Source of the DNA: an uncultured Clostridia bacterium
GTDB lineage: Bacteria; Bacillota; Clostridia; Christensenellales; Borkfalkiaceae
Length of the DNA stretch: 64,000 nucleotides
Reading direction: 5' to 3'
Assembly: GCA_947627015.1 (NCBI GenBank)
Contig: CANQUL010000001.1
Location: forward strand, 1-64,000
In this document: positions 1 to 8,031 of the stretch, piece after piece
Layout: each line of letters starts with the position of its first letter
Numbering within the stretch: the stretch's first letter is position 1
Program-made: the position numbers and the translations under genes
The notes under the pieces: model-generated
What the model was told of the DNA's origin: nothing
What the model saw: only the letters and a program-made list of their open reading frames with translations
Databases searched by the model: none

Positions 1-97
1 TTTTTGGAATCGGCGGTTTTCGGGCTTTTTTTACCTCAAAACCATTCAGTTTATTTAGTCATTTCAATTTATTTGAACGTTTTCGCGTCACTCCGAG

Positions 98-131
98 AGA
101 AACGGCTGCGGACAAGTCCGCAGCCGTTTCT
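98..131 (-). terminator. Strong hairpin downstream of the GH3 gene
   Basis: Two perfect 16-base arms (98-113 and 116-131) are separated by two bases. They lie about 50 bases after the GH3 stop codon. No T-run follows on the minus strand, so this may be a 3'-end stabilising hairpin or a factor-dependent terminator. A second, shorter hairpin (8-base arms, 148-155 and 161-168) lies between it and the stop codon. The remaining bases 1-97 hold nothing I recognise. Confidence 0.6.
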
Positions 132-180
132 ATGTGGAGGAGGAAAGAATGTAAGGGGAACTTACATTCGGATCGGTTGG

Positions 181-3100
181 TTACGACTGCGCTTTCTCGC
201 GCTTGAAGCGGAGCATAATGGCCGCCGCACCCCAAGCGGTGAGACCTGCGGTCACGGCCCAGAACGCGTAGATGATGAGCCAGTAGTAAGCGAAAGGCAG
301 GCTGGCCGCAGCAACGCCGTGGACGAAGCCGTTCATGATGTTGGAGTTCACGGTGGTGTAGAGAACGTGCTTCATGGCCTGACGTGCATAGTACTGCGTG
401 GCTCCGTCCTTCGTCTTGATGCTCTGGCCGCCCTGTGCGGTGAGCTTGAGGTCGCCGCCGGCACGGATGCACTGCTCGGTGTTCATGACGCCGCCGCCGT
501 CGTAGTCGGTGATGACAGAGCCGTTGAAGCCCCATTCCTGACGAAGCACCTTGGTGAGGAGCTGGTAGTTCCCGCCTGCCCAAGTGCAGCCGACGCGGTT
601 GAATGCCGTCATGACTGCCATGACTGCGGGGATCTCCACTTCCTTCTTCTCGAACTGGCCGAGGGTCGCGTTGTATTCCTGAACGATGATCTTGGTCGTG
701 CCGCGCTCTTCGATACAGGTCTGGAAGGGCTTGAGATAGATCTCACGGATGGCCTGCTCGTTGGCAAACGTTGCAACGTGGCTTCTGTGGTCTTCCTGAT
801 CGTTGAGGGCGAAGTGCTTGATGTAGGAGTAAACGCCCTTTTCGGCCGTCGCACGGGCTGCCTGAAGCGCCATCTCGCCCGACATGAAGCCGTCCTCGGA
901 ATAGTACTCGAAGTTACGGCCGGCAAACGGGGTGCGGTGGATGTTCATTGCGGGAGCATACCAACCGGAGATGATGCCCTTGTACTGGTGGCTGCCGAAG
1001 TTGGTCTCATTGGCGTGGAAGGCGTCCTCGGAGACATAGTAGCCGTGGAGACGGGAGTTCTCTCTGTTCCAGCTTGCCGCGATGTTAGCAGCGCAAGGAT
1101 AGGTGATGGAGTACGGGGAGTGCGTGACGCCGCCTTCGTTGAGGCCGGAAGGACCGTCGTAGTCGATGGCACGGGGCTTGTTGATGGAAGCGGCATTCAG
1201 CGTCTGATAGCCCGCATTCTTGATGATATTTTGGATCTCCTTCATCGACATCTGGTTGATGAGCTTATCCCAGTCGCCGTTCTTGTCCAGTTCGTCGAAG
1301 TCCTTACCGCGGAAGTCGATGAGCTCGAGCTGGCCTTCCTGTTCGAATACGCCCGCCTTGGCAGCGGCATCTTTTTCGCTCATGGGGTTGAGGGAAGCGT
1401 CCGCACCGACTTTGGCGATCTGGTCGGCGGTCGCTTTGTCAACCTCGACTTCCCAGATGTAGCCGTTCTTTTCGGAGAATTGGCTGGCCTTTTTGCCGTC
1501 TTGGTTGCCGTGCGTCTTGGGGAAGGTGCCCTCCCAATCCTGACGGGTGAGGTACTTGTTGCGTTCGGTGATGTTCTGATGTCCCGCCCAGAGCGCATGA
1601 TCGAACTGGTTGGTGATCTCAACGCCGATCGCGGACTTGGAGTAGGTGGTCTTGTCAACGCCGTTGTTCTCGGCATAGGTGTAGGTGTACTTGCCGACAA
1701 AGTCCTTGCTCGCGGTGCCGAGCAGACCGTCCGATGTCTTGTTGTTGTAGAGGAGGAAGTTGTTGGCAGCCTCGTGCGCATTGTGCGCCGCGGTGAGGAG
1801 ATAATCGCCCGCCTCGAGAATGTACGTCTTGGCGTTCACGTCGTCATAGGAGATGAGGTCCTTCTGATTGACCTTGATCTTGACGGTCTCGGTTGCGTTT
1901 TTGGCAAGTTCGCCCGTCTTGGCAAAGCCGACGAGGGTGGCCGCCGCCTTCTCGACGTAATTGGTCTTGTCGTATGCGGTGTAGGGAGCGTTGAGGTAGA
2001 CCTCGACGACTTCCTTACCGGCGACGTCGCCCGTGTTCTTTACGGTGACGGAGATCTCGATGTCCTTGTTGGCATCCATCTCGCTCATCGTGAAGTTCGT
2101 CCACTCGAAGGTCGTGTAGGAGAGGCCGTAGCCGAAGGGATACTGTACGGTGGCCGCATAGTCGTACGTTCCGACCTTTTCGGCGCCCGCCTGCTTGTCG
2201 TAGTAACGGGTCTCGTAGTACTTGTAGCCGACGTAGATGCCTTCGTCATAGAACACGCCGTTGCCGACGGTCCTTCCGCCGTTGTTGAGGTTGAAATCGC
2301 CCATGTTCTGCATGGCGGGCGAAGAGAACGCGTCATAGGCGAACGTGTCGACGAGGTGGCCGGAAGGATTGATCTTGCCGGAGAGCACGTCTGCGATGGA
2401 GTCGCAGGTGTCGCCGCCGGCGCCGGGCGCCCAGAGGACGGCCGTGATATTCTGATAGTCCTTGATCCAACCGAGCTCGAACGCGTTGTTGGTGTTGACG
2501 ACGATGATGACGTTGTCGAAGTTCTCGTTGAGGTATTGGATGACGCCGAGTTCGACGCTGTCGGGTTCGAGGTAATGTTTGTCCTTGTCTTGCTCGATGC
2601 TCGTCCAGCTGCCCATGTATCTGCCGAGGTCACGGCCTTCGCCGCCCGTACGGGAGATGAAGAAGATGGGCGTGGTGCCTTGGGCTTCCGTCTTGGCAGC
2701 CTCGGGGATCTCGTTGATCGAGGCCTCATTGATGGACCAGTTTTCGGAGCCGCCGTACATGATGGCGCCGCCGCCGCGCTTTTTGCCGCTGCCCTTATAG
2801 TAATTCCAGAGCTCTTCGTTGACGGTGAAGCCCGCATTCTGCATGGCTGTTCTCATGTCCGAGGACATGGTGCTCACGCCCGAGCCCGTGCCGCCTGCAA
2901 GGAGGTCAACGGAGGATTGGGAGAAGAGGGACACTTTGCTTGCCGCTTTGAGCGGAAGGCCCTTTTCGCCCTCGGTGTTTTTGAGGAGGACAAAGCCCTC
3001 GGCGCCGCCTTCACGGGCGTACTTGAGCTCTGCGGCCTCGAGTTCGTCGATCTTGGTGAAATCGCTCTTATAATAGGTCGCGTCGACGCCATCGGTGGAG

Positions 3101-3273
3101 ACTTCGCCCGAAGGGGTGTTCGTGCCGGCTTCGCCGAAGATGTCACGGAACACGAGATCGTATGTGGTGGTCGCAACGATGGGAAGTGCGATGGAAACGC
3201 CCCAAAGAATGGCAAGCAGGGGAACAATGATGCAGGTGAGCACTTTTGCGCTCAACTTTTTGCCTTTGGCCAT
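181..3273 (-). CDS. Glycoside hydrolase family 3 (beta-glucosidase type), domain-swapped, membrane-anchored
   Basis: A 1030-residue GH3 enzyme, expected to cleave beta-linked glucosides or xylosides outside the cell. The domain order is inverted: an N-terminal membrane segment (about 10-37), the GH3 C-terminal alpha/beta domain first (about 80-360, with GFVLLKN), a fibronectin-like domain (about 375-500, after YPFGYGLSYT), then the catalytic TIM barrel (about 660-1000). The barrel carries KHFALNDQE and VITDYDGGG, whose first Asp (about residue 923) is the predicted nucleophile. A second membrane segment lies near the C-terminus (about 980-1020), followed by a basic tail, so the protein seems anchored at both ends. 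I start at the Met at 3273: AAGGAG lies 10 bases upstream of it, but only one base from the earlier in-frame Met at 3282. It is probably the last gene of the esterase-lipoprotein-GH3 unit. The exact substrate cannot be told. Confidence 0.92.
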   Translation of the reverse strand: MAKGKKLSAKVLTCIIVPLLAILWGVSIALPIVATTTYDLVFRDIFGEAGTNTPSGEVSTDGVDATYYKSDFTKIDELEAAELKYAREGGAEGFVLLKNTEGEKGLPLKAASKVSLFSQSSVDLLAGGTGSGVSTMSSDMRTAMQNAGFTVNEELWNYYKGSGKKRGGGAIMYGGSENWSINEASINEIPEAAKTEAQGTTPIFFISRTGGEGRDLGRYMGSWTSIEQDKDKHYLEPDSVELGVIQYLNENFDNVIIVVNTNNAFELGWIKDYQNITAVLWAPGAGGDTCDSIADVLSGKINPSGHLVDTFAYDAFSSPAMQNMGDFNLNNGGRTVGNGVFYDEGIYVGYKYYETRYYDKQAGAEKVGTYDYAATVQYPFGYGLSYTTFEWTNFTMSEMDANKDIEISVTVKNTGDVAGKEVVEVYLNAPYTAYDKTNYVEKAAATLVGFAKTGELAKNATETVKIKVNQKDLISYDDVNAKTYILEAGDYLLTAAHNAHEAANNFLLYNNKTSDGLLGTASKDFVGKYTYTYAENNGVDKTTYSKSAIGVEITNQFDHALWAGHQNITERNKYLTRQDWEGTFPKTHGNQDGKKASQFSEKNGYIWEVEVDKATADQIAKVGADASLNPMSEKDAAAKAGVFEQEGQLELIDFRGKDFDELDKNGDWDKLINQMSMKEIQNIIKNAGYQTLNAASINKPRAIDYDGPSGLNEGGVTHSPYSITYPCAANIAASWNRENSRLHGYYVSEDAFHANETNFGSHQYKGIISGWYAPAMNIHRTPFAGRNFEYYSEDGFMSGEMALQAARATAEKGVYSYIKHFALNDQEDHRSHVATFANEQAIREIYLKPFQTCIEERGTTKIIVQEYNATLGQFEKKEVEIPAVMAVMTAFNRVGCTWAGGNYQLLTKVLRQEWGFNGSVITDYDGGGVMNTEQCIRAGGDLKLTAQGGQSIKTKDGATQYYARQAMKHVLYTTVNSNIMNGFVHGVAAASLPFAYYWLIIYAFWAVTAGLTAWGAAAIMLRFKREKAQS

Positions 3274-3309
3274 AAAATACATTCTCCTTGTTATTTTTTC
3301 GGGAAAAGA

Positions 3310-3335
3310 GCCTGCCGCCGTGATGTGCGGCAGGC
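3310..3335 (-). terminator. Hairpin between the CBM lipoprotein and GH3 genes
   Basis: Nine-base perfect arms (3310-3318 and 3327-3335) around an 8-base loop are followed on the minus strand by TCTTTTCCC. It lies between two genes of the same apparent unit. It could be an internal partial terminator or a processing hairpin that sets the stoichiometry of lipoprotein to GH3 enzyme. Confidence 0.5.
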
Positions 3336-3373
3336 CAAAAATTCAGGACAGAATATCGGTTCCGGACCGGAGA

Positions 3374-4081
3374 TCAACCCATCTGTGCGGGAGCACGGTC
3401 GGTGTTGTCCTCGGGCGTCCACGTGAGGTTGGAAGCCGCGTTGATCGTGATCTTGTCGACATTGAGGCCGTAGTTGATGTTATTTTCGACATAGCCGAGG
3501 CTGGTGAGCGCGATCACGTTTTCACCCTTCTTGAGGTGGATCTTGGCAGTTACGGTGCCGTAGTTGTTCATCATCCCGCCGTATGCCTCACCAAATCCCG
3601 TCATGGCATCGGCAAAGGTTTTCTCCGCAATGCCGGGGAGCGTGCCCGTGAACGAAACCTCAACATCGTTGACGGTGAGGGTCGCATATTCACCCGTGGA
3701 CATATCCAGTTCAAGCGTAGTAGCCGTGTAGGGGCCTTCGCCGGAAGAGTCAATATTTGCCTGCACTGCGGTGGAAGCAGCGCGAAGAGTAAGGGTCGCG
3801 TCACACTCGTGCGAGGACTGGATGGTCCAGATGATGTTGGCATCCGCAGCCGTGAAGTAGCCTACGATCTCGATGGTATCCGCACCCTCTGCGGCACCGT
3901 ACTCGGTGACTTCCTGATAGCAAGCAACGTTGTCATCATTCTCGGTCAGGGTCGCTTCTTCGGCCTCGAACGTGAAGTCCTTTGCCTCGGGGGCGGGTGC
4001 AACGCAGCCCGCGAGAGCCGCCATGCCGAACGCCATGGTGATCGCCACACCGGAGATCAGAAACTTTTTGAAATTTGTCAT
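3374..4081 (-). CDS. Lipoprotein with a CBM6/CBM35-like carbohydrate-binding module
   Basis: A 235-residue exported lipoprotein. The signal peptide ends in the lipobox LAGC with Cys26 as lipidation site. The mature part resembles one jelly-roll module of the CBM6/35 type: an opening FTFEAEEATL, a central beta-rich part and the closing pattern HLKKGENVIALTS followed by GLNVDKITI. That closing pattern is the usual Ca-site and ligand-edge region of these modules. No catalytic domain is present. It probably displays a glycan-binding surface beside the esterase and the GH3 enzyme. The start at 4081 is chosen because GAAGGGAGA precedes it and the signal peptide begins there; an in-frame extension upstream has no signal-like sequence. 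The 150-base spacer to the esterase gene contains two small inverted repeats and no promoter I can defend. Confidence 0.75.
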   Translation of the reverse strand: MTNFKKFLISGVAITMAFGMAALAGCVAPAPEAKDFTFEAEEATLTENDDNVACYQEVTEYGAAEGADTIEIVGYFTAADANIIWTIQSSHECDATLTLRAASTAVQANIDSSGEGPYTATTLELDMSTGEYATLTVNDVEVSFTGTLPGIAEKTFADAMTGFGEAYGGMMNNYGTVTAKIHLKKGENVIALTSLGYVENNINYGLNVDKITINAASNLTWTPEDNTDRAPAQMG

Positions 4082-4231
4082 TGTAATTCTCCCTTCTTTT
4101 TTTATTTTTCTGACAGTAAGGCTTCCCGCGCGTGAACTACCATCACGACTCATCCACGCGCGAGTCACCTGCTATCAAATAGCCTTGATAGACAGGCTCC
4201 CCTCTCTTCTTTTGAGACGGAGAGCGCTTTT

Positions 4232-5644
4232 TTACGCGTTCGCCTTCTTCTGCGAAGCGAGCCACTCCCACATGTTCTTCTGCTGCGTGCAGTTTGCGGG
4301 GGTGAGGTAGGCGGCGTCCGTCACCTTGCTGTTGTCAAAGCAGGTCTTGACCGCATCGTTGAAGATGTAGATCCACGACCAGTGACCGTCGTAGGTGGTG
4401 CCGGGGGAATCGGTGCCCACGACATGCTCGTACATCGTCATGAAGATGTTCTGCGCGCCTGCCTGCATAAGACGGGTGAAGGTGGGCTTTTCGAAGGTGT
4501 TGGGAGCGACGGTACGGTCGTCGTTGGAGAGCACGAACCAGACGGCGTAGTCCTTGACCTGTGCGAGCATCTCCTCCGAGATCCGGGCGTCCACATAGGC
4601 CTCGCAGCAAGGATAGTACGCCGCGAAGTAATCGCCGTGCTTGAACATCATGTTCATGGTCATGTATCCGCCGTTGGAGCAGCCGCCGAGGTAGATGCGG
4701 TTCGTATCGATGTCGGAATTGCCGTCTACATAGGTCGTAATGGCCTTCCAGAGCGCCTCGGTGTACCAGCTCTCCTGCGGCGTGGTCGCGGAGGCGTCGG
4801 TATGGTTGTAGGTGCCGTTGCCGTCCTGGTCCATCCATGCGGTGGGCGTCTGTACGGCGAGCACATAGGCGCCTTTGAGACCGTCCTTGGTGAAGTAGTG
4901 CTGGATGTTCGTCTCGTTTTCGGTCGTGAGCGCGGTCACCTCGTTGCCGAGAAGGTCGATATCGATGTCCGTGCCTCCCTCGCCCGCGCCGTGCAGCCAG
5001 ATGACGAGCGGGTTCTTGCCGCTGTCCGTCGCCGCGCCTTCGGGCGCCCAGCTTGCGCGCTGCAAGGTGATGTCCACATCCTTCCCCGTGAAGTTCTTGC
5101 CCTTATAGTTGACGGTGTCCTTCTTCCAGCTCTCGGTCTGCGGGACGATGTGCTCTGTCTCGTTGACGTTGTAGTTGGCCTTCTTCTTGGGTGCATAGAC
5201 GGCGTTGCCGATCTTGACTTCCTCTGCCACGGTGACGTTGACCGTGTACTTGGTCGACCACTTGTTCATGTTCTGATACTCGAACGGGCTTGCATTGGCG
5301 CCCCACGAAGTGATCGACGCTCTCTCGAGCTCGAGGGTGACGTACTCCGTCTCTTTTTCCGACTTGACGCCCTTTTCGTCCGAACAGTAGGCATTGAGCA
5401 CCTTGCGGGACGTGCCCGACGTCTTGACGGTGAAGGTATCCTTGGTGACGCCCGAGACCTTGCCGTCGAACTTGACCACGACGGCGTCGACCATCGGGCC
5501 CCATTCGTAGCCGCGGACGACGATGTTCGCGCTCTCGATCACGAGCTTTTCGCCCACGACGGTCTCCGGCGCGCACGCACCGAACGCGCATGCGCCGAGT
5601 GCGAGGGCCGCAGCAACAAAAACAGCCGCTAACTTCTTTTTCAT
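4232..5644 (-). CDS. Lipoprotein esterase with N-terminal Ig-like domain and alpha/beta hydrolase
   Basis: A 470-residue lipoprotein (lipobox LGAC, Cys19). Residues about 35-145 resemble the Ig-like domain found ahead of bacterial esterases such as Thermotoga EstA. The hydrolase follows: oxyanion segment LVIWLHGAGEGG (213-224), nucleophile elbow GGCSNGG with Ser323, a likely Asp in LSNDDRT and a likely His in DGHWSW near the end. The family hydrolyses short-chain esters and deacylates polysaccharides; the natural substrate is not evident. AAGGAGA lies nine bases before the start. A sigma70-type promoter and a pair of LytTR-type sites lie directly upstream, so it appears to be the first gene of a three-gene glycan-hydrolysis unit controlled by the two-component system at 5806-7862. 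Confidence 0.85.
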   Translation of the reverse strand: MKKKLAAVFVAAALALGACAFGACAPETVVGEKLVIESANIVVRGYEWGPMVDAVVVKFDGKVSGVTKDTFTVKTSGTSRKVLNAYCSDEKGVKSEKETEYVTLELERASITSWGANASPFEYQNMNKWSTKYTVNVTVAEEVKIGNAVYAPKKKANYNVNETEHIVPQTESWKKDTVNYKGKNFTGKDVDITLQRASWAPEGAATDSGKNPLVIWLHGAGEGGTDIDIDLLGNEVTALTTENETNIQHYFTKDGLKGAYVLAVQTPTAWMDQDGNGTYNHTDASATTPQESWYTEALWKAITTYVDGNSDIDTNRIYLGGCSNGGYMTMNMMFKHGDYFAAYYPCCEAYVDARISEEMLAQVKDYAVWFVLSNDDRTVAPNTFEKPTFTRLMQAGAQNIFMTMYEHVVGTDSPGTTYDGHWSWIYIFNDAVKTCFDNSKVTDAAYLTPANCTQQKNMWEWLASQKKANA

Positions 5645-5702
5645 AGCCTTTCTCCTTCCTTATTTTTTGCCGCAAACGGCCCGATCGCCGCTTGCGCATG
5701 CA

Positions 5703-5731
5703 ATTATAAAATGAAAAAGGCAACCCGTCAA
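5703..5731 (-). promoter_or_regulatory. Sigma70-type promoter of the esterase operon
   Basis: -35 TTGACG (5726-5731), 17-base spacer, consensus -10 TATAAT (5703-5708), about 60 bases before the esterase start. The -35 box lies in the loop of the hairpin that ends the upstream kinase gene, and the T-tract of that terminator lies in the spacer. Confidence 0.85.
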
Positions 5732-5741
5732 TGGGGTTGCC
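5714..5741 (-). terminator. Intrinsic terminator of the two-component operon, overlapping the esterase promoter
   Basis: Eight-base perfect arms (5719-5726 and 5734-5741) with a 7-base loop are followed on the minus strand by TTTTT (5714-5718). The kinase stop codon is at 5806. The hairpin contains the -35 box of the next promoter. Confidence 0.85.
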
Positions 5742-5770
5742 CTAAACTTGCTTTTTTTGTCCTAAACTTT
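5741..5770 (-). promoter_or_regulatory. Tandem LytTR-type operator upstream of the esterase operon
   Basis: Two direct copies of AAGTTTAGG (minus strand), 20 bases apart, end 10 bases upstream of the -35 box. The distal copy (5762-5770, AAAGTTTAG) matches the published LytTR consensus [TA][AC][CA]GTTN[AG][TG] at every position; the proximal copy differs only at the first base. Spacing and position next to the -35 fit activation by an AgrA/LytR-type regulator. The same arrangement precedes the regulator gene itself. Confidence 0.75.
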
Positions 5771-5805
5771 TCGAACTTGCACGGATTCCGCATGGTTACG
5801 CCAAG

Positions 5806-7152
5806 CTATGCGATGAGCCGGTCGGAGTCCGTCGTCTTTCGCACGGGGAATACGAGCTTTAAGAGGAATATGTTGTCCTCGCAGGAGAAATCGAGCAGAC
5901 CGTCGTACTTTTTGGCGAGCAGACGGATGCTCTTGAGCCCGAAACCGTGCTCCGCGCTCTCCTCCTTGCTCGTGACGGGGAGACCGTCGTCAAAGGAGAT
6001 CTTGCCCTCATAGTAATTGGAACAGGTGATAAAGACCATGCCGCCCGAGCGCTTTACGGTGAGGTCGATGACCTTTTTGCTCTCGTCCGTCAGCCGTTGC
6101 ACGGCCTCGATGGCGTTGGAGAGGATGTTCCCGAAGAGGGAATAGAGGTCATAGTCGTGCATGTAGTTGAGCGCTGCGCCGTCGACCATGCAGCTGAGAT
6201 GGATGCCGCGCTCGTTGCAGAGGAGCATCTTTTCGGTGAGCAGCACGTCGATGGGTTCGCAGCCCGTCAAGACCTTGGAATCATAGACGGAAATGCACTT
6301 TTCGATCTCTTCGGCCTCCTGCGGGGAGAAGGTCTGTCCGCGCAGGGTCATGATCTTGTGCTTCATGTCGTGGCACTTGATGTTGATGAGGTCGATGTTT
6401 TCCTTGGCGATCTCGTATTGCCGTCTGTCCTGCTGCCAAAGGCGTTTTATGGCCTCGAGGTCGCTCTTTAAGGCGATCTTTTCAAGCATGCCCGATTGGA
6501 TCCAGAGGATGAAGAAGTTGGCGAGAATGGCAAAGCAGTAGTTGACGATGCTGAGCTGGTAGCTCATCCACCAATAGACGTTGGTGACCGAGCAGAGCAG
6601 CACGGTCACGACGAGCGTGACGAGCGAGAGCATGAGCGCACTCGGGCTGTACAGATTCTCCATCCCCTGCGCCCGTACCTTGCGCACGAAGAAGAAATAG
6701 AAGGGAATGAGGATGACCGCAAAGGAGCCGAGGTGCACGAGAAGGTCCGCCCAGCCGTAGCCGATGTACTCCCCCAGCCGCCATACGACGCCCGTGATCT
6801 CGAGAAGGGTCGCGACACGGTAGCAGAGGTTCTGGAAGGCGTACGCGCCCGCACCGAAAAAGAGAAGCACCTTGGAGGGGACCTCGAAGCTGATGCGCAG
6901 GACGGCGAGCGTCATCAGAAAGACGATCATGTACCCCACCGCTCCGACAAGTGCGGCGCCGCCGGCGAGCTCTTGCAGGCAGCAGACGGCAAACACGGCG
7001 ACGAGCAGAAGGGGCACGCCGCCGAGGATCCATACCCCGAAGTAAGGCCTCCTCGGCCGATGTGCGAGAAGCATGCACTCCGCGACCAACAGCTCGACGA
7101 GGAAGGTGGGATACATATATTCCATCATGAAAAGAACATTCGCAATATCCAA
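5806..7152 (-). CDS. AgrC-like sensor histidine kinase, GHKL ATPase
   Basis: About 448 residues. Six or so hydrophobic segments fill residues 5-220. A coiled linker and a dimerisation/H-box follow, with KCHDMKHK (His261 the likely phosphate acceptor). Then comes a GHKL ATPase domain with the N-box LFGNILSNAIEA and the G-box HGFGLKSI. This is the layout of peptide- or envelope-sensing kinases paired with LytTR regulators. I propose the TTG at 7152 as start: it lies two bases after the regulator stop codon and six bases after a run of nine G that can act as a ribosome-binding site. The ATG at 7128 has no such site. No AgrB/AgrD-type peptide gene is visible nearby, so the signal is unknown. Confidence 0.88.
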   Translation of the reverse strand: MDIANVLFMMEYMYPTFLVELLVAECMLLAHRPRRPYFGVWILGGVPLLLVAVFAVCCLQELAGGAALVGAVGYMIVFLMTLAVLRISFEVPSKVLLFFGAGAYAFQNLCYRVATLLEITGVVWRLGEYIGYGWADLLVHLGSFAVILIPFYFFFVRKVRAQGMENLYSPSALMLSLVTLVVTVLLCSVTNVYWWMSYQLSIVNYCFAILANFFILWIQSGMLEKIALKSDLEAIKRLWQQDRRQYEIAKENIDLINIKCHDMKHKIMTLRGQTFSPQEAEEIEKCISVYDSKVLTGCEPIDVLLTEKMLLCNERGIHLSCMVDGAALNYMHDYDLYSLFGNILSNAIEAVQRLTDESKKVIDLTVKRSGGMVFITCSNYYEGKISFDDGLPVTSKEESAEHGFGLKSIRLLAKKYDGLLDFSCEDNIFLLKLVFPVRKTTDSDRLIA

Positions 7153-7154
7153 AA

Positions 7155-7862
7155 TTAACCCCCCCCCGTGTATATATTCATGAGATCTTTCAGGAATTGC
7201 TTGTGGCGCGGGTGGCTGATCTTCAAAATCTGTCCCCCTACCTCCACGTCGTAACCGCGCACCCAGTTGACAAATCGCGTGTTGACGAGGTAACAATTGT
7301 TGCAGCGCAAAAATCCGCAGCCCTCGAGCCGCTTTTCGATCTCACCGAGCGTTCCGCGCACCTCGATCACGTCGTCCACGAGGTGCAGACGGAGCTGGTG
7401 GCCCATGACCTCGATGAACATGATCTTGTTGGTCGTGACGCAGATGGCGCCGCTCGCCGTGGGGACGATGACGGTCTGCTCTGCCCGTGACCGCGCCACA
7501 TTGATCGCCTTCTTGATCTTGAGGCAGAAATCGGCATAGCGGAGAGGCTTTATGATGTAGTCGAGCGCATCGACTTCATACCCCTTTTGGGCGTACTGCG
7601 ACATGCGGGTGATGAACAGAAGGACGACGGCGCTGTCCTTGAAGCGGAGCTGATGGGCGGCCTCCACGCCGCTCATGCCGGGAAGGTCGATATCCATGAA
7701 AACGATGGAGTATTCGGACAATCGGTAACCGGCAAGAAACTTTTCCGCATCGGGGAAATGCTTGACTTCGAACTTCATTCCCACCTGCTGTCCGTACTGG
7801 CCGAAGTAATCGGTAAGACAGGCGGCGGCGCTGAAATCGTCGTCCACAATGGCAACTTTCAT
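7155..7862 (-). CDS. LytTR-family response regulator
   Basis: 235 residues. The receiver domain (1-120) has the acidic pocket VDDD (6-9), the phospho-acceptor Asp57 in VFMDIDLPG and the conserved Lys in DYIIKPL. The LytTR DNA-binding domain (about 140-230) has the usual pattern including FLRCNNCYLVN. It should bind direct repeats and activate transcription. The start at 7862 has GAGGAGG seven bases upstream. It is the first gene of a two-gene operon with the kinase. LytTR-type sites at 7933-7962 suggest autoregulation, and identical sites at 5741-5770 point to the esterase/CBM/GH3 operon as its target. The C-terminus is encoded by a G9 tract (YTGGG end), an unusual slippage-prone junction. 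Confidence 0.93.
   Translation of the reverse strand: MKVAIVDDDFSAAACLTDYFGQYGQQVGMKFEVKHFPDAEKFLAGYRLSEYSIVFMDIDLPGMSGVEAAHQLRFKDSAVVLLFITRMSQYAQKGYEVDALDYIIKPLRYADFCLKIKKAINVARSRAEQTVIVPTASGAICVTTNKIMFIEVMGHQLRLHLVDDVIEVRGTLGEIEKRLEGCGFLRCNNCYLVNTRFVNWVRGYDVEVGGQILKISHPRHKQFLKDLMNIYTGGG
7159..7167 (-). repeat. G9 homopolymer at the regulator/kinase junction
   Basis: Nine consecutive G on the minus strand encode the last Gly codons of the response regulator and lie six bases before the proposed TTG start of the kinase. The tract may serve as a Shine-Dalgarno-like site. A one-base length change would shift the regulator stop codon and the kinase start spacing. Confidence 0.8.
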
Positions 7863-7883
7863 AAATTCCTCCTCTCCGGGGAC

Positions 7884-7912
7884 AGTATACCATAGATTTA
7901 AGCGTCGCGCAA
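7884..7912 (-). promoter_or_regulatory. Promoter of the two-component operon
   Basis: -35 TTGCGC (7907-7912), 17-base spacer, -10 TATACT (7884-7889), 21 bases before the response-regulator start. The LytTR-type operator ends about 20 bases upstream of the -35, one helical turn further than at the esterase promoter. Confidence 0.7.
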
Positions 7913-7932
7913 GGGGGGCGGCGAATTTATGA

Positions 7933-7962
7933 CGTAAACTTGCAAATTCTGTCCTAAACTTA
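7933..7962 (-). promoter_or_regulatory. Tandem LytTR-type operator upstream of the two-component operon
   Basis: Two direct AAGTTTA repeats on the minus strand, 20 bases apart. The distal copy (7954-7962, TAAGTTTAG) is a full match to the LytTR consensus; the proximal copy (7934-7942, CAAGTTTAC) deviates at its first and last base. Period and order match the site before the esterase gene. Confidence 0.72.
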
Positions 7963-7975
7963 ATTTGACGCAAAG

Positions 7976-8002
7976 AAAAACGCGGACCGAATCGGGTCCG
8001 CG
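7976..8002 (-). terminator. Intrinsic terminator of the membrane esterase gene
   Basis: Eight-base perfect arms (7981-7988 and 7995-8002) are followed on the minus strand by TTTTT. It lies 30 bases after the stop codon at 8032 and separates this gene from the two-component operon. Confidence 0.85.
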
Positions 8003-8031
8003 CCGAGAGAAAATTTCCGCGTTTTTTTGCA

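Noticed and set aside
4..3426. Very long plus-strand open frame opposite the GH3 gene
   Set aside because: It is the antisense shadow of a high-GC gene: no ribosome-binding site, no family pattern, and the minus strand encodes clear GH3 domains throughout.
5741..5770. CtsR/HrcA-type or other heat-shock operator
   Set aside because: The elements are direct repeats of AAGTTTAGG, not the inverted CIRCE or heptad repeats, and they match the LytTR consensus.
5806..7862. Complete agr-type quorum-sensing locus
   Set aside because: Kinase and LytTR regulator are present, but no AgrB-like protease or AgrD-like peptide gene was found in the adjoining sequence.
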